64,000 bases of DNA from Gnetum montanum (GCA_015680685.1 MNCI01027311.1:62001-126000), one strand, 5' to 3'. Counted from the stretch's first letter, positions 46,529 to 57,803 are shown. Numbers and translations are program-made. Notes: generated by a model from the letters alone, not told the origin.

Positions 46529-49500
46529 TTAGGTGTATGGCTTGGAAGACTTAAGTTGGTACTCCTCTAGGCTATGATCTACCATCAAAAATGACAACTC
46601 TACCCATATAGTTTCTTCATGCAGGTTGTTAGTTTTGTCTGGCTTATTTGTAGAACAATATTGGGTTTCAATGTGGATAGGTGACACATCTTTGGAGAAT
46701 TCTATCTCCGACCCTTGCTCCATGTTTATATTGTTAATAGTCCAAGGGGCTACATCATCACCAAAGATCACCTCCTCTCCACCTACATAGGGTAGGTGGA
46801 TCTCTTGGTATATTGGTGAAGAGAAAGCCCTTAATTGGGCTAACCAAGATCTTCCCAAGATCAAATTGAACCCAGGCACTTCTTCTACATGATGAATTCT
46901 ACACCAGTGGGGAATTGATCTGCTACCACAAAATTGATAGTGATGGTTCCCTTGACCACAACATGTGCCCTATTGAATTACTTTAAATAAGAAGTTATCG
47001 TGGGCTCAATTTGATCCATCAAGCCCAGCTTGTCAACAATAGGGAATGAAATTACATTGGTTGCTGCCCAATCGTCAACATGCACCCTACGAATCCTATA
47101 TTGGCCTACACAAATTGTTATAAACATAGGGGTAGTGGTTACTTAACCCCTTTCAAGATTAGCTTTAATGGCTTCATCATGAAAAGTCAAGTGAGTTGCC
47201 TGTGATTCTTCAGCTGAAGATGGAAGCATAACAACATGAATGGCTCTTTCCTCTACTAGCATATCTTCCCTAACAGGAATAGTTACCATCATATAGATCA
47301 AATCCTCACGATGTGCAATAAAATTCATCATTAAATTGTACAAGCTTAAAGTTGTATTTTTTTTATTTTAGAGCTTGTCTGACCTATGAAAGTGCATCTA
47401 GGAAATCCTATCCACTATCTAGTTGTTTGGAAATTTTTGTTTCCTCTATACATCCTAACTGATGGAGTTTCTAAGGAGGAGGAGTGGCTTTTGAATGAAT
47501 AATGGATTTTTGAGGCTTAGGGGTTGATTGTTGTATGTGCATATGGATGTCAATGGTTTTTGGGGATGAGGCCATAGGAAATACCAATAAGAGGATGGGC
47601 TTAGGGGGGCCTACTGTAGTGTGTTCCCTAATCACTTTGTCAACGAAGTGCTCATCACATTTCCTTAGATGGAAAGGTTGTGACACAGTTCCAACCACAG
47701 GACTCTAGGCAGATGGGGAGTTTGTATGTTTCGACACCCTTATAATAAAAGGTGCCTAGGTTGTTGCAGCAGTGTGTTGTGGGGTCCTAATTATGAAGGG
47801 TGTAATAGGCCTCTGTGGTGATGCCTTAATGACAAAAGGGGTCTGTAGCCTGGTTGACATTGAAGCTTCAACATCATAGGGAAGGACACATACTACAAAT
47901 GGCTCATGTGGTGACTCTATGTTGTCATCAACAATGATGGCATTAATGGTATAGCTAGCACTTTTAGTGTTCAATGGGTCCTTATAGACATTCATAGATT
48001 GGTTTTCTAGCTGAATAGGACTATTCCTATCAAGGACCAAGTTTCCTTGATAAATCATATGTTAAATGCCATCTTTCAATGCTAAGCAAAAATCTGTGTC
48101 ATGACCACACAACTGGTGGTAGTTGCAAAAATTAATCTAGCTTAAAATTTTTGGGTACTGAAGGCTCATTAGGCATAGCTATAAAGGGATCCCAAAGGAT
48201 CTCATAATACCTCTCAAGCTATTTGTGGGCCTCCTTTGACATTTTTTTATATTAAATGCACCCAAAAATCAACAAATGATCCAAGAGCTCTGATGGCTTA
48301 ATAGGCAATGGGGTATATTTTGATCAATCTTTGCACTCAAAATTTGGCCTTGGTGAAGTTTGTGTCATGGTCGTTGATGTTGGGGGTTGGCTAATTCCCA
48401 TGTTGCTAGAACTAGATGTTGTATTGGTCATGGTTGGGGCCTTAGGCATTTTAGCAGCCTCTTTGTTATTATTATTTTTGGCTTCACCCACCATAGTAGC
48501 CATAGTGATTATGGTGGCCTTCCCTTTTTCTTTATCTTTCTTTGTATGTATGTTCTTGTAAGTTATGTAAGCAGGGTCTCTGCTAGCCTCAGCTACATCT
48601 TGTATGCTTTTTGTTTGAGCAAAGGCCTGGCTAAGAGAGCATGGCACTGAATAGTATAGCTTAGACTTAATGAATTCATTTATAGCACCCTTAAAAATGG
48701 GCAGTAGATGGGCTTTAGCAATCGACTCACGGATCATTTAAGGTAGCACTCCACTATTGTCTGAATTTCTGGACGAGCTCTAATGCTTCCTATTTAACAT
48801 TCATGAGTTGGTATAAAGTGGCTTTTGGCTTCAAGTTGTACTTGAAGTGAGTTACAAACTGACTCAACAACTCTTATAGAGTTGAAATAGAAGCATGAGA
48901 AAGTGCACGATACTAGTCTAAAGCTTTGCCAATCAAGGACATGGTGAAGACACAAATAATTGAATGTAGCCATGGTTGTACTAATAAGGACTCTGATCGA
49001 AAAGGAACTAAGTTGGTGTTTGGATCACCCTCCCCATTATATTTTGTGAAATGGCAAACTTGCACCCTAGGAGGCAATGTGATTGGTAGAATGATGGGAC
49101 TAATAAGGTCATCATGATAAAAGTCCATTACTTGGATTATTTTATAGTCGGTAGCTTTAAGATGCTTGAATTCATTTGTAAGGGTTTGAATGAGCTGAAA
49201 GGCTTTGTCTAGACCTAGGGGTATTATGGTAGGTTGCATTAGTTGGACTGTCGAGGGTACCACTAGGGAGACCACAATTGGTTGTGCTATTTGTGTAGCT
49301 ACCAGTTCCATTAGGGGTGCTATCGAAGAAACTCTTGTTGGTGATGCTATCTAAGTGGCCCACAATCCTGTGGGTGGTGCTACCAAAGAAACTACCATTG
49401 GTGGTGCTATGGAAATGGTTACTTGCCCCATTGTTGAAGTAGCCCATAGCCTTGTAGTTGGTTGCACCATGTGTGAAGCTTGATACATTTGGGGCTACAC

Positions 49501-49926
49501 ATACTGTGGCATCTGAGACATCTGAATAGTAGGAAAGGACGTTGCTACCCATCATGCAGTTGAGGTTGGAGTTGCTACCAACGGTGGAATTGGCATAGAA
49601 GAGGTAATGGAAATAGGGTTTATTTGCAATTGTAATGTATGCATGGTATGTACATATGGAAATGTAGGCACCATAGACATTGGCTATGAAAGTTGAATGG
49701 GCTACAAAGGAATCACAAAGGGAAAGGAGGCCGAAGACCCTACATGCTATTATGTTGAGAACATTTAATAGCTACCTACCACTAGGAAAGGTCTGGGCTA
49801 TGGAAGCATTGTAGGCCTCACAAAAGAGGTAGAGGATTATGAATAGTATGGAAGGAACACAAAAGTGGACTGTGAAGCTGTGGTGTAGAGCAAGTCGCCA
49901 CCTTCAGAATGGGATTCAAACTCCTC
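46529..49926 (-). pseudogene. B2 gag-protease, main part
   Basis: This aligns with the young gag-protease from end to end. Capsid-like core: VCHFTKYNGEGDPNTNLVPF (49,000-49,080), then EFIKSKLYYSVPCSLSQAFA (48,590-48,680). Zinc knuckle: FCNYHQLCGHDTDFCLALK near 48,075-48,135, with the C-H-H-C pattern intact. Pro-rich PFVIKASP and PFIIRTP repeats follow (47,760-47,850). The protease active site reads VHVDDWAATN at 47,059-47,088, with Trp where the young copy has the needed Gly. The later block GFNLILGRSWLAQLRAFSSP is at 46,810-46,876. Gag assembles the particle and protease cuts the polyprotein; neither is functional here. The N-terminal part is at 57,804-58,712, beyond the young insertion. Confidence 0.85.
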
Positions 49927-49931
49927 TTGCC
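49927..49931. other. Target-site duplication TTGCC, left of the young element
   Basis: TTGCC directly precedes the LTR start TGAAACACC and is repeated at 57,799-57,803. Confidence 0.9.
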
Positions 49932-50429
49932 TGAAACACCACAAAAATTTTGGCTAACACTTGAAGACAGAAATTAAGCTAAGTCATGTTGATCCTCAGC
50001 ATGACCAAGCTTGAAAGCCTCAAAAATAACATCAAACAAAGTCAAAGCAAGTAAGTAAAAGTTCCCTGGGATCCACATATGACTATGATGATATCTGGCA
50101 TCAAACTTGGCAAATTTTGAGCTCGAAATACTTGGTTTTCACTAAGTATGCATCCTGTACACTGGCCTACACATGCCCAGCGTAAGGCCCAGCGTACAGC
50201 AACTTTTGGGGCTCAAAAACTCATCAAAACGTGCCAGAACTGAGCGTCTGGACCCCCCAGAACCTTCCCCAAGGTTCCCAGCAGGTCTCAGGCACTTGAA
50301 AATCGAATTTTGGGCTCCGAATGATGGTCTTCCATTCCTACACGCCCGGCGTGTACGCCCGGCGTAAGGCCAGCGTAGACAGACTTAAAATGAAGCATTT
50401 CCATGTGTATACGTTGGGTACATTTTTGG

Positions 50430-50576
50430 CTTACACTGGCATGCTGCACGCTTACGCTGGCATGCTGCATGCTTACGCCGGCATGCTGCACGCTTACGCT
50501 GGCATGCTGCACGCTTACGCCGGCATGCTGCACGCTTACGCCGGCATGCTGCACGCTTACGCTGGCATCCTCTACG
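50430..50576 (+). repeat. Seven 21-bp units in the 5' LTR
   Basis: Exact 21-bp period with core TACGC(T/C)GGCATGCTGCACG. The 3' LTR has six units at 57,027-57,152. Because 21 is a multiple of three, the array gives spurious open frames full of HAYAGML or similar words. Confidence 0.95.
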
Positions 50577-50653
50577 CTCAGCATCCACAGCGTATACGCC
50601 CAGCGTATACGCCCATGTGTCTCCCAACCCGATTTTCCTGGTAACCCTACCCC

Positions 50654-50661
50654 TATAAATA
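50654..50661 (+). promoter_or_regulatory. TATA box of the young element 5' LTR
   Basis: CCCCTATAAATAGCCCAG. The same box is at 57,294-57,301 in the 3' LTR. The transcript start is probably about 25-30 bp downstream, in the GCGTCTCGAAGGGG area. Confidence 0.75.
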
Positions 50662-51159
50662 GCCCAGTTTTCTGCGTCTCGAAGGGGGGGCAAAATATTG
50701 ATCAGAATAAACCCAAAAAAAAAAACAATCACGTTGCAAACCAGAGCCGAGTCATCCCTACACGCTGGGGCCTTTCGTCCGCCTTGTGTCAAAGCCACAA
50801 CTGCGTTTGGACCGGTGCACTTTGTAATCAATTCTTAATACAAAACAGTTTACATTTTGCTCAGATTTATTGCAGTTTTCATCATTTTTTAGTTTACGTT
50901 TACGAGCTCATTTACATTATCGTGCTTGTTTACGATTTACGGTCTACATTTAACGTGCATTATTTACGTATAACCCAACGTTTTGTAGCGGCAAACGTTG
51001 GGGAAGTCCTTGTTTGATCCGCGTGCGGACCATTCAAGGCACTCTGCCTTTGTCCGTTCCAGCTTGCCCTCAAGCGGAGGCAGGGTCGACTGTGCTTGTC
51101 CGTAGATCTTTCGGTGCTCGTAACGTTCCAGCCTTGCACCGACGATTTCGGTCGGTACA

Positions 51160-51181
51160 GTTTTTGGCGCTAGAAGGAGGG
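51160..51181 (+). other. Primer-binding region of the young element
   Basis: The sequence GTTTT precedes TGGCGCTAGAAGGAGGG (51,165-51,181), just inside the LTR end. The first six bases equal the tRNA-Asp and tRNA-Lys types, but the rest matches neither. I could not name the primer tRNA. Confidence 0.7.
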
Positions 51182-51195
51182 CCAAACTGAAACCC

Positions 51196-51343
51196 CAGCG
51201 TCTACGCTGCAAAACTGAGCCCCAGCGTCTACGCTGCAAAACTAAGCCCCAGCGTCTACACTGCAAAACTAAAACCCCAGCGTCTACGCTGAAAATTGAT
51301 TCTCAGCGTCTACGCTGCTAACAAATTCTCAGTGTCTACGCTG
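51196..51343 (+). repeat. Leader repeats: CAGCGTCTACGCTG about every 27 bp
   Basis: Six units start at 51,196, 51,223, 51,250, 51,278, 51,304 and 51,330. Each contains AGCGT-CT-ACGCT, a short inverted repeat. They lie between the primer site and gag. Confidence 0.9.
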
Positions 51344-51433
51344 CTACAGTGTTTTTACGCTGGCTACAGTGTCCGGCGTATACGCTTGCTATAGTGTTTT
51401 CACACTTGCTACAGTGTCCGAGCGTATACGCTC

Positions 51434-51650
51434 ACACGCCGGACACTTAGAGAAATTTTCAGTGTTCACACGCCGGACAACGCCGGACACTCGGAAAAAT
51501 TTTCAGTGTTCACACGCCGGACACTTAGACAAATGTTCAGTGTTCACACGCCGGACAACGCCCGACACTCGGAAAAATTTTCAGTGTTCACACGCCGGAC
51601 AACGCCCGACACTCGGAAAAATTTTCAGTGTTCACAAGACGGACACTGCA
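51434..51650 (+). repeat. Leader repeats: TTCAGTGTTCACACGCCGG
   Basis: Five units of about 40-50 bp carry CACACGCCGGACA and CGGACAC(T/C)(T/C) words with AAATTTTCAGTG spacers. CpG is retained. They end about 65 bp before the gag start. Confidence 0.85.
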
Positions 51651-51715
51651 CACTTAGCCCGAAACACACTCGGCACTTGCTAACCAACTTATGCGTGGCC
51701 CCGTCACACATCACC

Positions 51716-54700
51716 ATGGAGTCATCCCAAAACTCCAATGCACGTGCCCTCGTAGTCCCCACACAAGAACAGTATAACTACATATGTGTGAAGATTCAGG
51801 CCAACCTTCCTCTTAACACCATAGAACAAGAGGCAAAATGAAACTTCGAGCACATATACATGGGAGGTCATGAATTCATCCCCTCTGTATATGACATCAT
51901 CCCCCTTCCTGATCCTCATCATAGGCTCATCTCCCAGCTCCTTCTAGCAAGGAGCCAAAACACCCGGCGACCCATTGAGGAGCCCCAAAACCAACATGAC
52001 GAAGATAACTTCGAAGCATACTCTGAACCTGAGGATTCACACCATACCCTCAGTCCCCATACTCACGTGAGCCCATCGTTCCATCCTCGCATGGGACACA
52101 CGGCCACTCACCAAGTGTCAATGAGCATACAAGCACCAGTATCCCAACAGAGATTACCCACCCCCATCTCCACCCAGTACATACCACACGTGCAAACGCA
52201 TGGGGCCACTTTCACTACATCGGCCCCGCACATCCAGGGTGTCACTTCACAGTTTGTGGCTAGGCAAGGGGCCATACCCCTTGTTCAACAACCCACTCAC
52301 TTCAACGTGCCACACCCCACAACCGCAACTCTGAACATCGCTCCACAGCAACAAATGACAACCCAACAACCTCCCCAACCAACTAGTCTGCCTACCGCTC
52401 AAGAGTGGGCAGAAGTAAAACAGATGATGCAAGCGTTAGCGGATGAGGTAAAGCAACTCAAAGCTGACAACACTGAACAAGTTAAAGTACTAGATTTCTA
52501 TCGCGACGATCCAATTAGCTCTTCAGTGCCACCATTAGCTTTACCCAAGGGAATCGCATTGCCCCAGTTAACCAAGTACAATGGGGAGGGAGATCCAAAT
52601 GCTCACTTAGTTACATTTCGATCAGAAACTCTATTGCTTCAAGCTTGGCCCCACGCAATCTTGCGAGTGTTCGCTATGTCCTTAACGAGCGTAGCCTTAG
52701 ACTGGTACCGAGCCTTGCCTCGTAACTCCATATCCTCTCTGGAGGATCTGTTACATCAGTTCGTTACTTGGTTTAATTACAACCTTAAGCCTGAAGCCAC
52801 ACTAGACAGTCTGATACAAGTGAAACAAGCACCACTTGAGCCTGTGCAAAAGTTCATCCAACGATGGAGTGCAGCCCTTAATGAACTTCATGAGCCCATC
52901 CCTGAAAAGTATTTGCTTACAATTCTGAAGGGAGCTGTGAATGACTTCGTTAAGTCAAAACTGTACTACCTAAGTGCTCAAACGTTGAGCCAAGCGTTCA
53001 CACAGATCAAGAACATTGAACAAGTTGCACAAACCAGCAATGACCCCGCCTATGTGGCTTACAAGAACCAACACGTTGCCAACCAAAAGGCAAAAATGGA
53101 AACTGTAGCCACAAGCACAAAAACAACTAACACTAGTACCAACCCGCCTGCAACAACAAGGGCCACCCCAAGGCCCAACTTTCAGCGGAAGGATCGCTCT
53201 AAGTACACACCTCTATCTACACGACCTTCTGAACTACTAGAGCAACTCCTTAGAACTGGGCAAATCCAATACAAACAGGTAGCAGAAAAGGCCCGCCGAA
53301 GACACGATAGGTACTGCGAGCTACTAAGCAATCCCACCTTAGCAGCACCAAATGAGCCCCTAGTTCTACGACACTTCAAGCTAGACCAATTCTGTCATTA
53401 CCACCAGATGTCCGGTCACAATACCGATACCTGTCGTGCGTTAAAGGATGATCTACAAGCAATGATAGAACAGGGTCAACTAAACACGAACACCCTGAAT
53501 CAACCGAGCACAGACAATGCCTCCTATGTCATAAACTCCATTGGCATAGATAGTAAGCCTAAACTTGTGCAACAACCTTTTGTGATTTGCGTGCCTCCCA
53601 GCAAGGCAACAATCCCCTCCACCTCCATGAGCAAGGGACCTCCCATCGTCATCAAGGTGCCACCTAGGGCACCGACAACACCTTTCGTGGTCAAAGTACC
53701 ACCACCTCATACATCCGCTAAGACGTTAAACTAGCCAAATGCAATGCAATCCCAAACACCAAAGATACCCTTTGTGGTCAAAGTACCACCACAGTCGTCC
53801 GCTAAGACGTTAAACTGGCACGACGCGCCAACGACAGCAGCTAAGAAACCTTTCGTTATCAAGGTGCCACAACAAGCTAGTCAAACACCAACAACTCCTC
53901 CTAAACTGTCATTTGTCATAAACGTGCCACCGCGCAATGGCCCCTCACCTACCCAGAGCCCAACCATAGGAAAAGTCTCAATCTCTCCTCCCTCAAGAGT
54001 CAACCTTGCCAACAACACAGATAAGCCTACCAAATGGCGGCAGAAGAAGAAAAATGAACAACGAACAATGCCCATAGCCGAAACAAAGGCCACACCTAGT
54101 GTACAACAACTAAACACTGGGGCCCCTGCCCCTAATCCCAAACAAACCAGGCCAAAGCCCTCAACCCACACAGAGGCAACCAACACAATGGTAGACAACA
54201 CAGACTTTGTAGCTACACTCACCCAGGTGAAACAAACGCTCAAACAAAAGAACACAACCATGAGCCTGTACGACCTAGTCATGACATCATCGGCTCATCG
54301 TGAAGCCTTAGCACAAACACTGGCGTCCATTCCTATTACAGAGAACATCCCTGCTAACATGGAATCAATCCGTGCAATGATTTCACAACACACACCACAA
54401 GAATTGGGTTCCAACACCTTAGCCTTCCGTGTCGATGCAGTTAAAGTCAACCCCAAACGAGGGAAAGTCACAACAGCTCCATTATCGATCAGTGTACATG
54501 TTGGGGAATGTACCATTCGCAGAGTGCACGTTGATGACGGTGCGGCAACAAACGCAGTTCTATACTCCGTCATCGACAAACTAGGCATGGCAGATGAGAT
54601 CATGCCAACAGAAACCACGTGTTTAAAATCTTTCAATGGATCATGTGTCACAGTCAAGGGCAAAATCAACATAGCCTTTGTGGCAGGTGAACAATTCCCC

Positions 54701-55177
54701 ACCAGCGCGGAGTTCACTGTCATAGAAGAGATGCCCAGTTTCAACATGATTCTTGGTAGACCTTGGCTAGCACAACAACGAGCCGTTTCCTCACCGATAC
54801 ATCAAGAAATCCACCTTCCATACGAAGGTAGACAAGTCATTATACATGGCGATAACACTCCTTTTCAAGCTGACCACAACATGGACATGTCACAGGTCTT
54901 GAAAGAGGAGCCTCTTGAAGCAACACCCACAACAACAAACACAACACCTAGAGCTAAAATTCCCGAACAAGGGGTAAAAACTGAAAGCCTCCTAGAGCAA
55001 ACTAGCACGCCTCCTAGACCATGTCCGACTAAGGAACATCCACATAATCAAGACTCACTTGCGACCAAAGACACGTCTAATCCCTGCCCACTCTTCACCT
55101 TTGTTCGTTGTGCATACACTACCTTAGTTTGCATTGCACTAGCTTACATGCTTGCATGTGCCCCGAAAAGGCCTTAA
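51716..55177 (+). pseudogene. Gag-protease of the young element, one frame with two stops
   Basis: From the ATG at 51,716 the frame runs 1,153 codons to 55,177, broken only by TGA at 51,839 and TAG at 53,732. Both open parts after the stops stay in frame. The capsid-like domain spans about residues 285-438 (LTKYNGEGDPNAHLVTF, then VKSKLYYLSAQTLSQAF). A Tat-type zinc knuckle CHYHQMSGHNTDTC lies at residues 559-573 (53,392-53,434). PFVVKVPP-type repeats fill about 635-745. The protease active site is VHVDDGAATN near residue 939, with a later ILGRPWLAQQRA block near 1,011. A hydrophobic segment sits at the very end. The TAG replaces the Trp codon seen in a nearby duplicate phrase (ACGTTAAACTGG), so G-to-A decay is likely. 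Confidence 0.9.
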
Positions 55178-56541
55178 ACTACAACACATGGCCCGAAAAG
55201 GCCCTTAAATACAACCTTTTCACTTTATTTTCTAATCACTTGTTCATTTCAATTCATGTTTTTTGCAGTGGCTATTTAACATTGTTTTCTCTAGTTGCTT
55301 TTGTTTACAGGATCATACGGACATACATGCCTACATCCACACAGTCCTGGATTATGACTTAAAACTAATACCACAGAACAGGCCTGGCATCATGACTTAA
55401 AACTGATACCACAGAATGTCCTGACGTCATGACGGTAAACCGACACCACAAAGCTCTGTCTGACATGACACTAAACTGTCACACTCATTCACCAGAGTCT
55501 ACTAAGACTATAAACTGGCCATATCATTTCTGGAACATTCATCTGCTACTGTAATTCATGACATGCCTGCTGCATCATTCATCACACCAGCTTCAACAAC
55601 ACTATTGCTGCTCATTCTGTTTACCTCAAATTTCACATGGCGTCCCCATTTGCATCAGTCACATTCATGCCTGAAGTGTTCGCTAACTCATTCTCTTGTG
55701 GTTTTCTTGTCTTCTTGGAGTTGTGTTTGCAGGATGACACCCAGTGGTGATCGTACACAGATACACTTCATCACGGTGACAAGGGGCCACATTGTTTCTG
55801 ACGCATGCAACCAGGTTAATCAATCTAGTCAAAAGTACATTCCTAGTTCCCAATACATTCTCCATTTCCCCAACACTCTTATTCCCTTTCCTACCTGGTT
55901 ACATTTCCCAGATACACCCAGTACACCCCAAAAATTTGAGCCTACTGTTACACGCTATGACACTCTCAAGCAACTGCAACACACAATATGGCACATGAGC
56001 ATGAGTGCAAAATTGAAAGAAAGCTCTTTCCAAAAAGCAAAAAAAAGAAAAAAAAGAAAAAAAAGAAAAGAGTAAAGAGCAAAATGAACCACATGACCTT
56101 TGGCACCTCCCATAAGCCCCAGGCGGGAAGGCAGTTGTCTTGGAAACAAACACTCATGTCTCAAAAGCTCAAGTGACATCTAATTGCGTAGCTTTGGCTC
56201 TCCACCAACAGGTTTTCTTTAACACCAAACAAAGGGCCTGTTCTTCCAGAGAACGTAACCCACCATCACATGGCCAACAAGTCCTCTTAAACACTAAACA
56301 AGAGTCTTGTTCTGCCAAAGGATGCACATCCCCTTGATCAGTTCCCAATCCCTGTAATTTCCATCTCCCAATCCAATTACAAGCTTCATTTCCCAATCCC
56401 AGGTACTTTTGAACACAGTGCGATGACATCTGGCAAAGAGCTCAAGGGTAATGTTTGCACCTTGTTTGCTTGTGGTGTTTTGTACTTCTTTGTCAACGCC
56501 TCTCGGGTCAATTCCTCCAGACGTCAACAAAGAGGGGCCAA
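55178..56541 (+). other. 3' region of the young element: repeats and spacer
   Basis: No polymerase motif is found in any frame. At 55,330-55,530 there are about five loose units with ATGACTTAAAACT(A/G)ATACCACA or CTAAGACTATAAACTGG, related to the TTAAACTAG arrays of B2. A block at 55,715-55,800 (GTTTGCAGGATGACACCC onward) has a counterpart in element D at 61,145-61,230. An A/G run lies at 56,036-56,072. A 170-codon open frame at 55,563-56,075 has no recognised domain and ends in the A/G run, so it is probably not a gene. Confidence 0.65.
56529..56541 (+). other. Polypurine tract of the young element
   Basis: AAAGAGGGGCCAA directly precedes the 3' LTR start TGAAACACC. Confidence 0.85.
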
Positions 56542-57798
56542 TGAAACACCACAAAAATTTTGGCTAACACTTGAAGACAGAAATTAAGCTAAGTCATGTT
56601 GATCCTCAGCATGACCAAGCTTGAAAGCCTCAAAAATAACATCAAACGAAGTCAAAGCAAGCAAGTAAAAGTTCCTTGGGACCCACATATGACTACGATG
56701 ATATCTGGCATCAAACTTGGCAAATTTTGAGCTCGAAATACTTGGTTTTAACTAAGTATGCATCCTGTACGCTGGCCTACACATGCCCAGCGTAAGGCCC
56801 AGCGTACAGCAACTTTCGGGGCTCAAAAACTCATCAAAACGTGCCAGAACTGAGCGTCTGGACCCCCCAGAACCTTCCCCAAGGTTCCCAGCAGGTCTCA
56901 GGCACTTGAAAATCGAATTTTGGGCTCCGAATGATGGTCTTCCATTCCTACACGCCCGGCGTAAGGCCAGCGTAGATAGACTTAAAATGAAGCATTTCCA
57001 TGTGTATACGCTGGGTACATTTTTGGCTTACGCTGGCATGCTGCACGCTTACGCTAGCATGCTGCACGCTTACGCCGGCATGCTGCATGCTTACGCCGGC
57101 ATGCTGCACGCTTACGCTGGCATGCTTCACGCTTACGCTGGCATCCTCTACGCTCAGCATCCACAGCGTATACGCCCAGCGTATACGCCAACATATGTAA
57201 CACTTGTAAATTAAATCCAACTTAATGTAGCGTACACGCCCAGCGTATATGCCCATGTGTCTCCCAACCCGATTTTCCTGGTAACCCTACCCCTATAAAT
57301 AGCCCAGTTTTCTGCGTCTCGAAGGGGGGGCAAAAGATTCATCAGAATAAACCCAAAAAAAAAACAATCACGCTGCAAACCAGAGCCGAGTCATCCCTAC
57401 ACGCCGGGGCCTTTCGTCCGCCTTATGTCAAAGCCACAACTGCGTTTGGACCGGTGCACTTTGTAATCAATTCTTAATACAAAACAGTTTACATTTTGCT
57501 CAGATTTATTGCAGTTTTCATCGTTTTTCAGTTTACGTTTACGAGCTCATTTACATTATCGTGCTTGTTTACGGTTTACGGTCTACATTTAACGTGCATT
57601 GTTTACGTATAACCCAACGTTTTGTAGCGGCAAACGTTGGGGAAGTCGTTGTTTGATCCGTGTGCGGACCATTCAAGGCACTCTGCCTTCGTCCGTTCCA
57701 GCTTGCCCTCAAGCGGAGGCAGGGTCGGCTGTGCTTGTCCGTAGATCTTTCGGTGCTCGTAACGTTCCAGCCTTGCACCGACGATTTCGGTCGGTACA
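56542..57798 (+). repeat. 3' LTR of the young element
   Basis: It is near-identical to the 5' LTR by eye. Length differences are explained by one fewer 21-bp unit (six, 57,027-57,152), a 13-bp shorter CGCCCGGCGT block, and about 63 bp extra at 57,190-57,250 in a GCGTATACGCC context. TATA is at 57,294-57,301. Confidence 0.95.
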
Positions 57799-57803
57799 TT
57801 GCC
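57799..57803. other. Target-site duplication TTGCC, right of the young element
   Basis: This matches 49,927-49,931. B2 gag resumes directly after it. Confidence 0.9.

Larger units (their letters stand above)
49932..51159 (+). repeat. 5' LTR of the young element
   Basis: It starts TGAAACACCACAAAAATTTTGG and ends GGTCGGTACA. TATAAATA is at 50,654-50,661. U3 has GCGTATACGC palindromes and seven 21-bp units. U5 has a CCCAACGTTT/AAACGTTGGG hairpin (50,974-51,002) and an ACCGAC/GTCGGT hairpin ending next to the primer site (51,138-51,156). Confidence 0.95.
49932..57798 (+). mobile_element. Young Tat-like LTR retrotransposon with gag-protease only
   Basis: This is a complete 7,867-bp element with two similar LTRs (1,228 and 1,257 bp), a 5-bp duplication TTGCC, primer region, one long gag-protease frame and a polypurine tract. 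Reverse transcriptase, RNase H and integrase are absent: the 1.36 kb between the end of the frame and the 3' LTR holds repeats and untranslated sequence only. It is therefore non-autonomous, similar in idea to plant TR-GAG elements but with protease kept. CpG is abundant, unlike in neighbouring copies, and LTR differences are few and mostly transitions. Its relative B2, into whose gag it inserted, has polymerase domains. Confidence 0.9.

Noticed and set aside
48331-48650. Plus-strand hydrophobic open frames opposite B2 gag
   Set aside because: They are antisense shadows of the gag remnant, which aligns with the young gag on the minus strand.
50288-51017. Overlapping open frames on both strands with repeated words such as HAYAGML, RRKRAACR and CCTLTLA
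   Set aside because: They are produced by the 21-bp tandem units in the LTR (21 is divisible by three) and recur in the 3' LTR. No start context or domain supports a gene.
51369-51683. Open frame with CSHAGH and FTRRTTPD repeats
   Set aside because: It is a translation of the leader repeats upstream of gag, with no domain, and is replaced by the gag start at 51,716.
53881-54747. Minus-strand open frames of 133 and 150 codons opposite the protease region
   Set aside because: They are shadows of the real plus-strand gag-protease frame, whose domains are clear.
55563-56075. 170-codon open frame ending in a Lys/Arg-rich tail
   Set aside because: The tail is the A/G run near the polypurine tract. 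No family is recognised, and the aligned region of D does not keep the frame.
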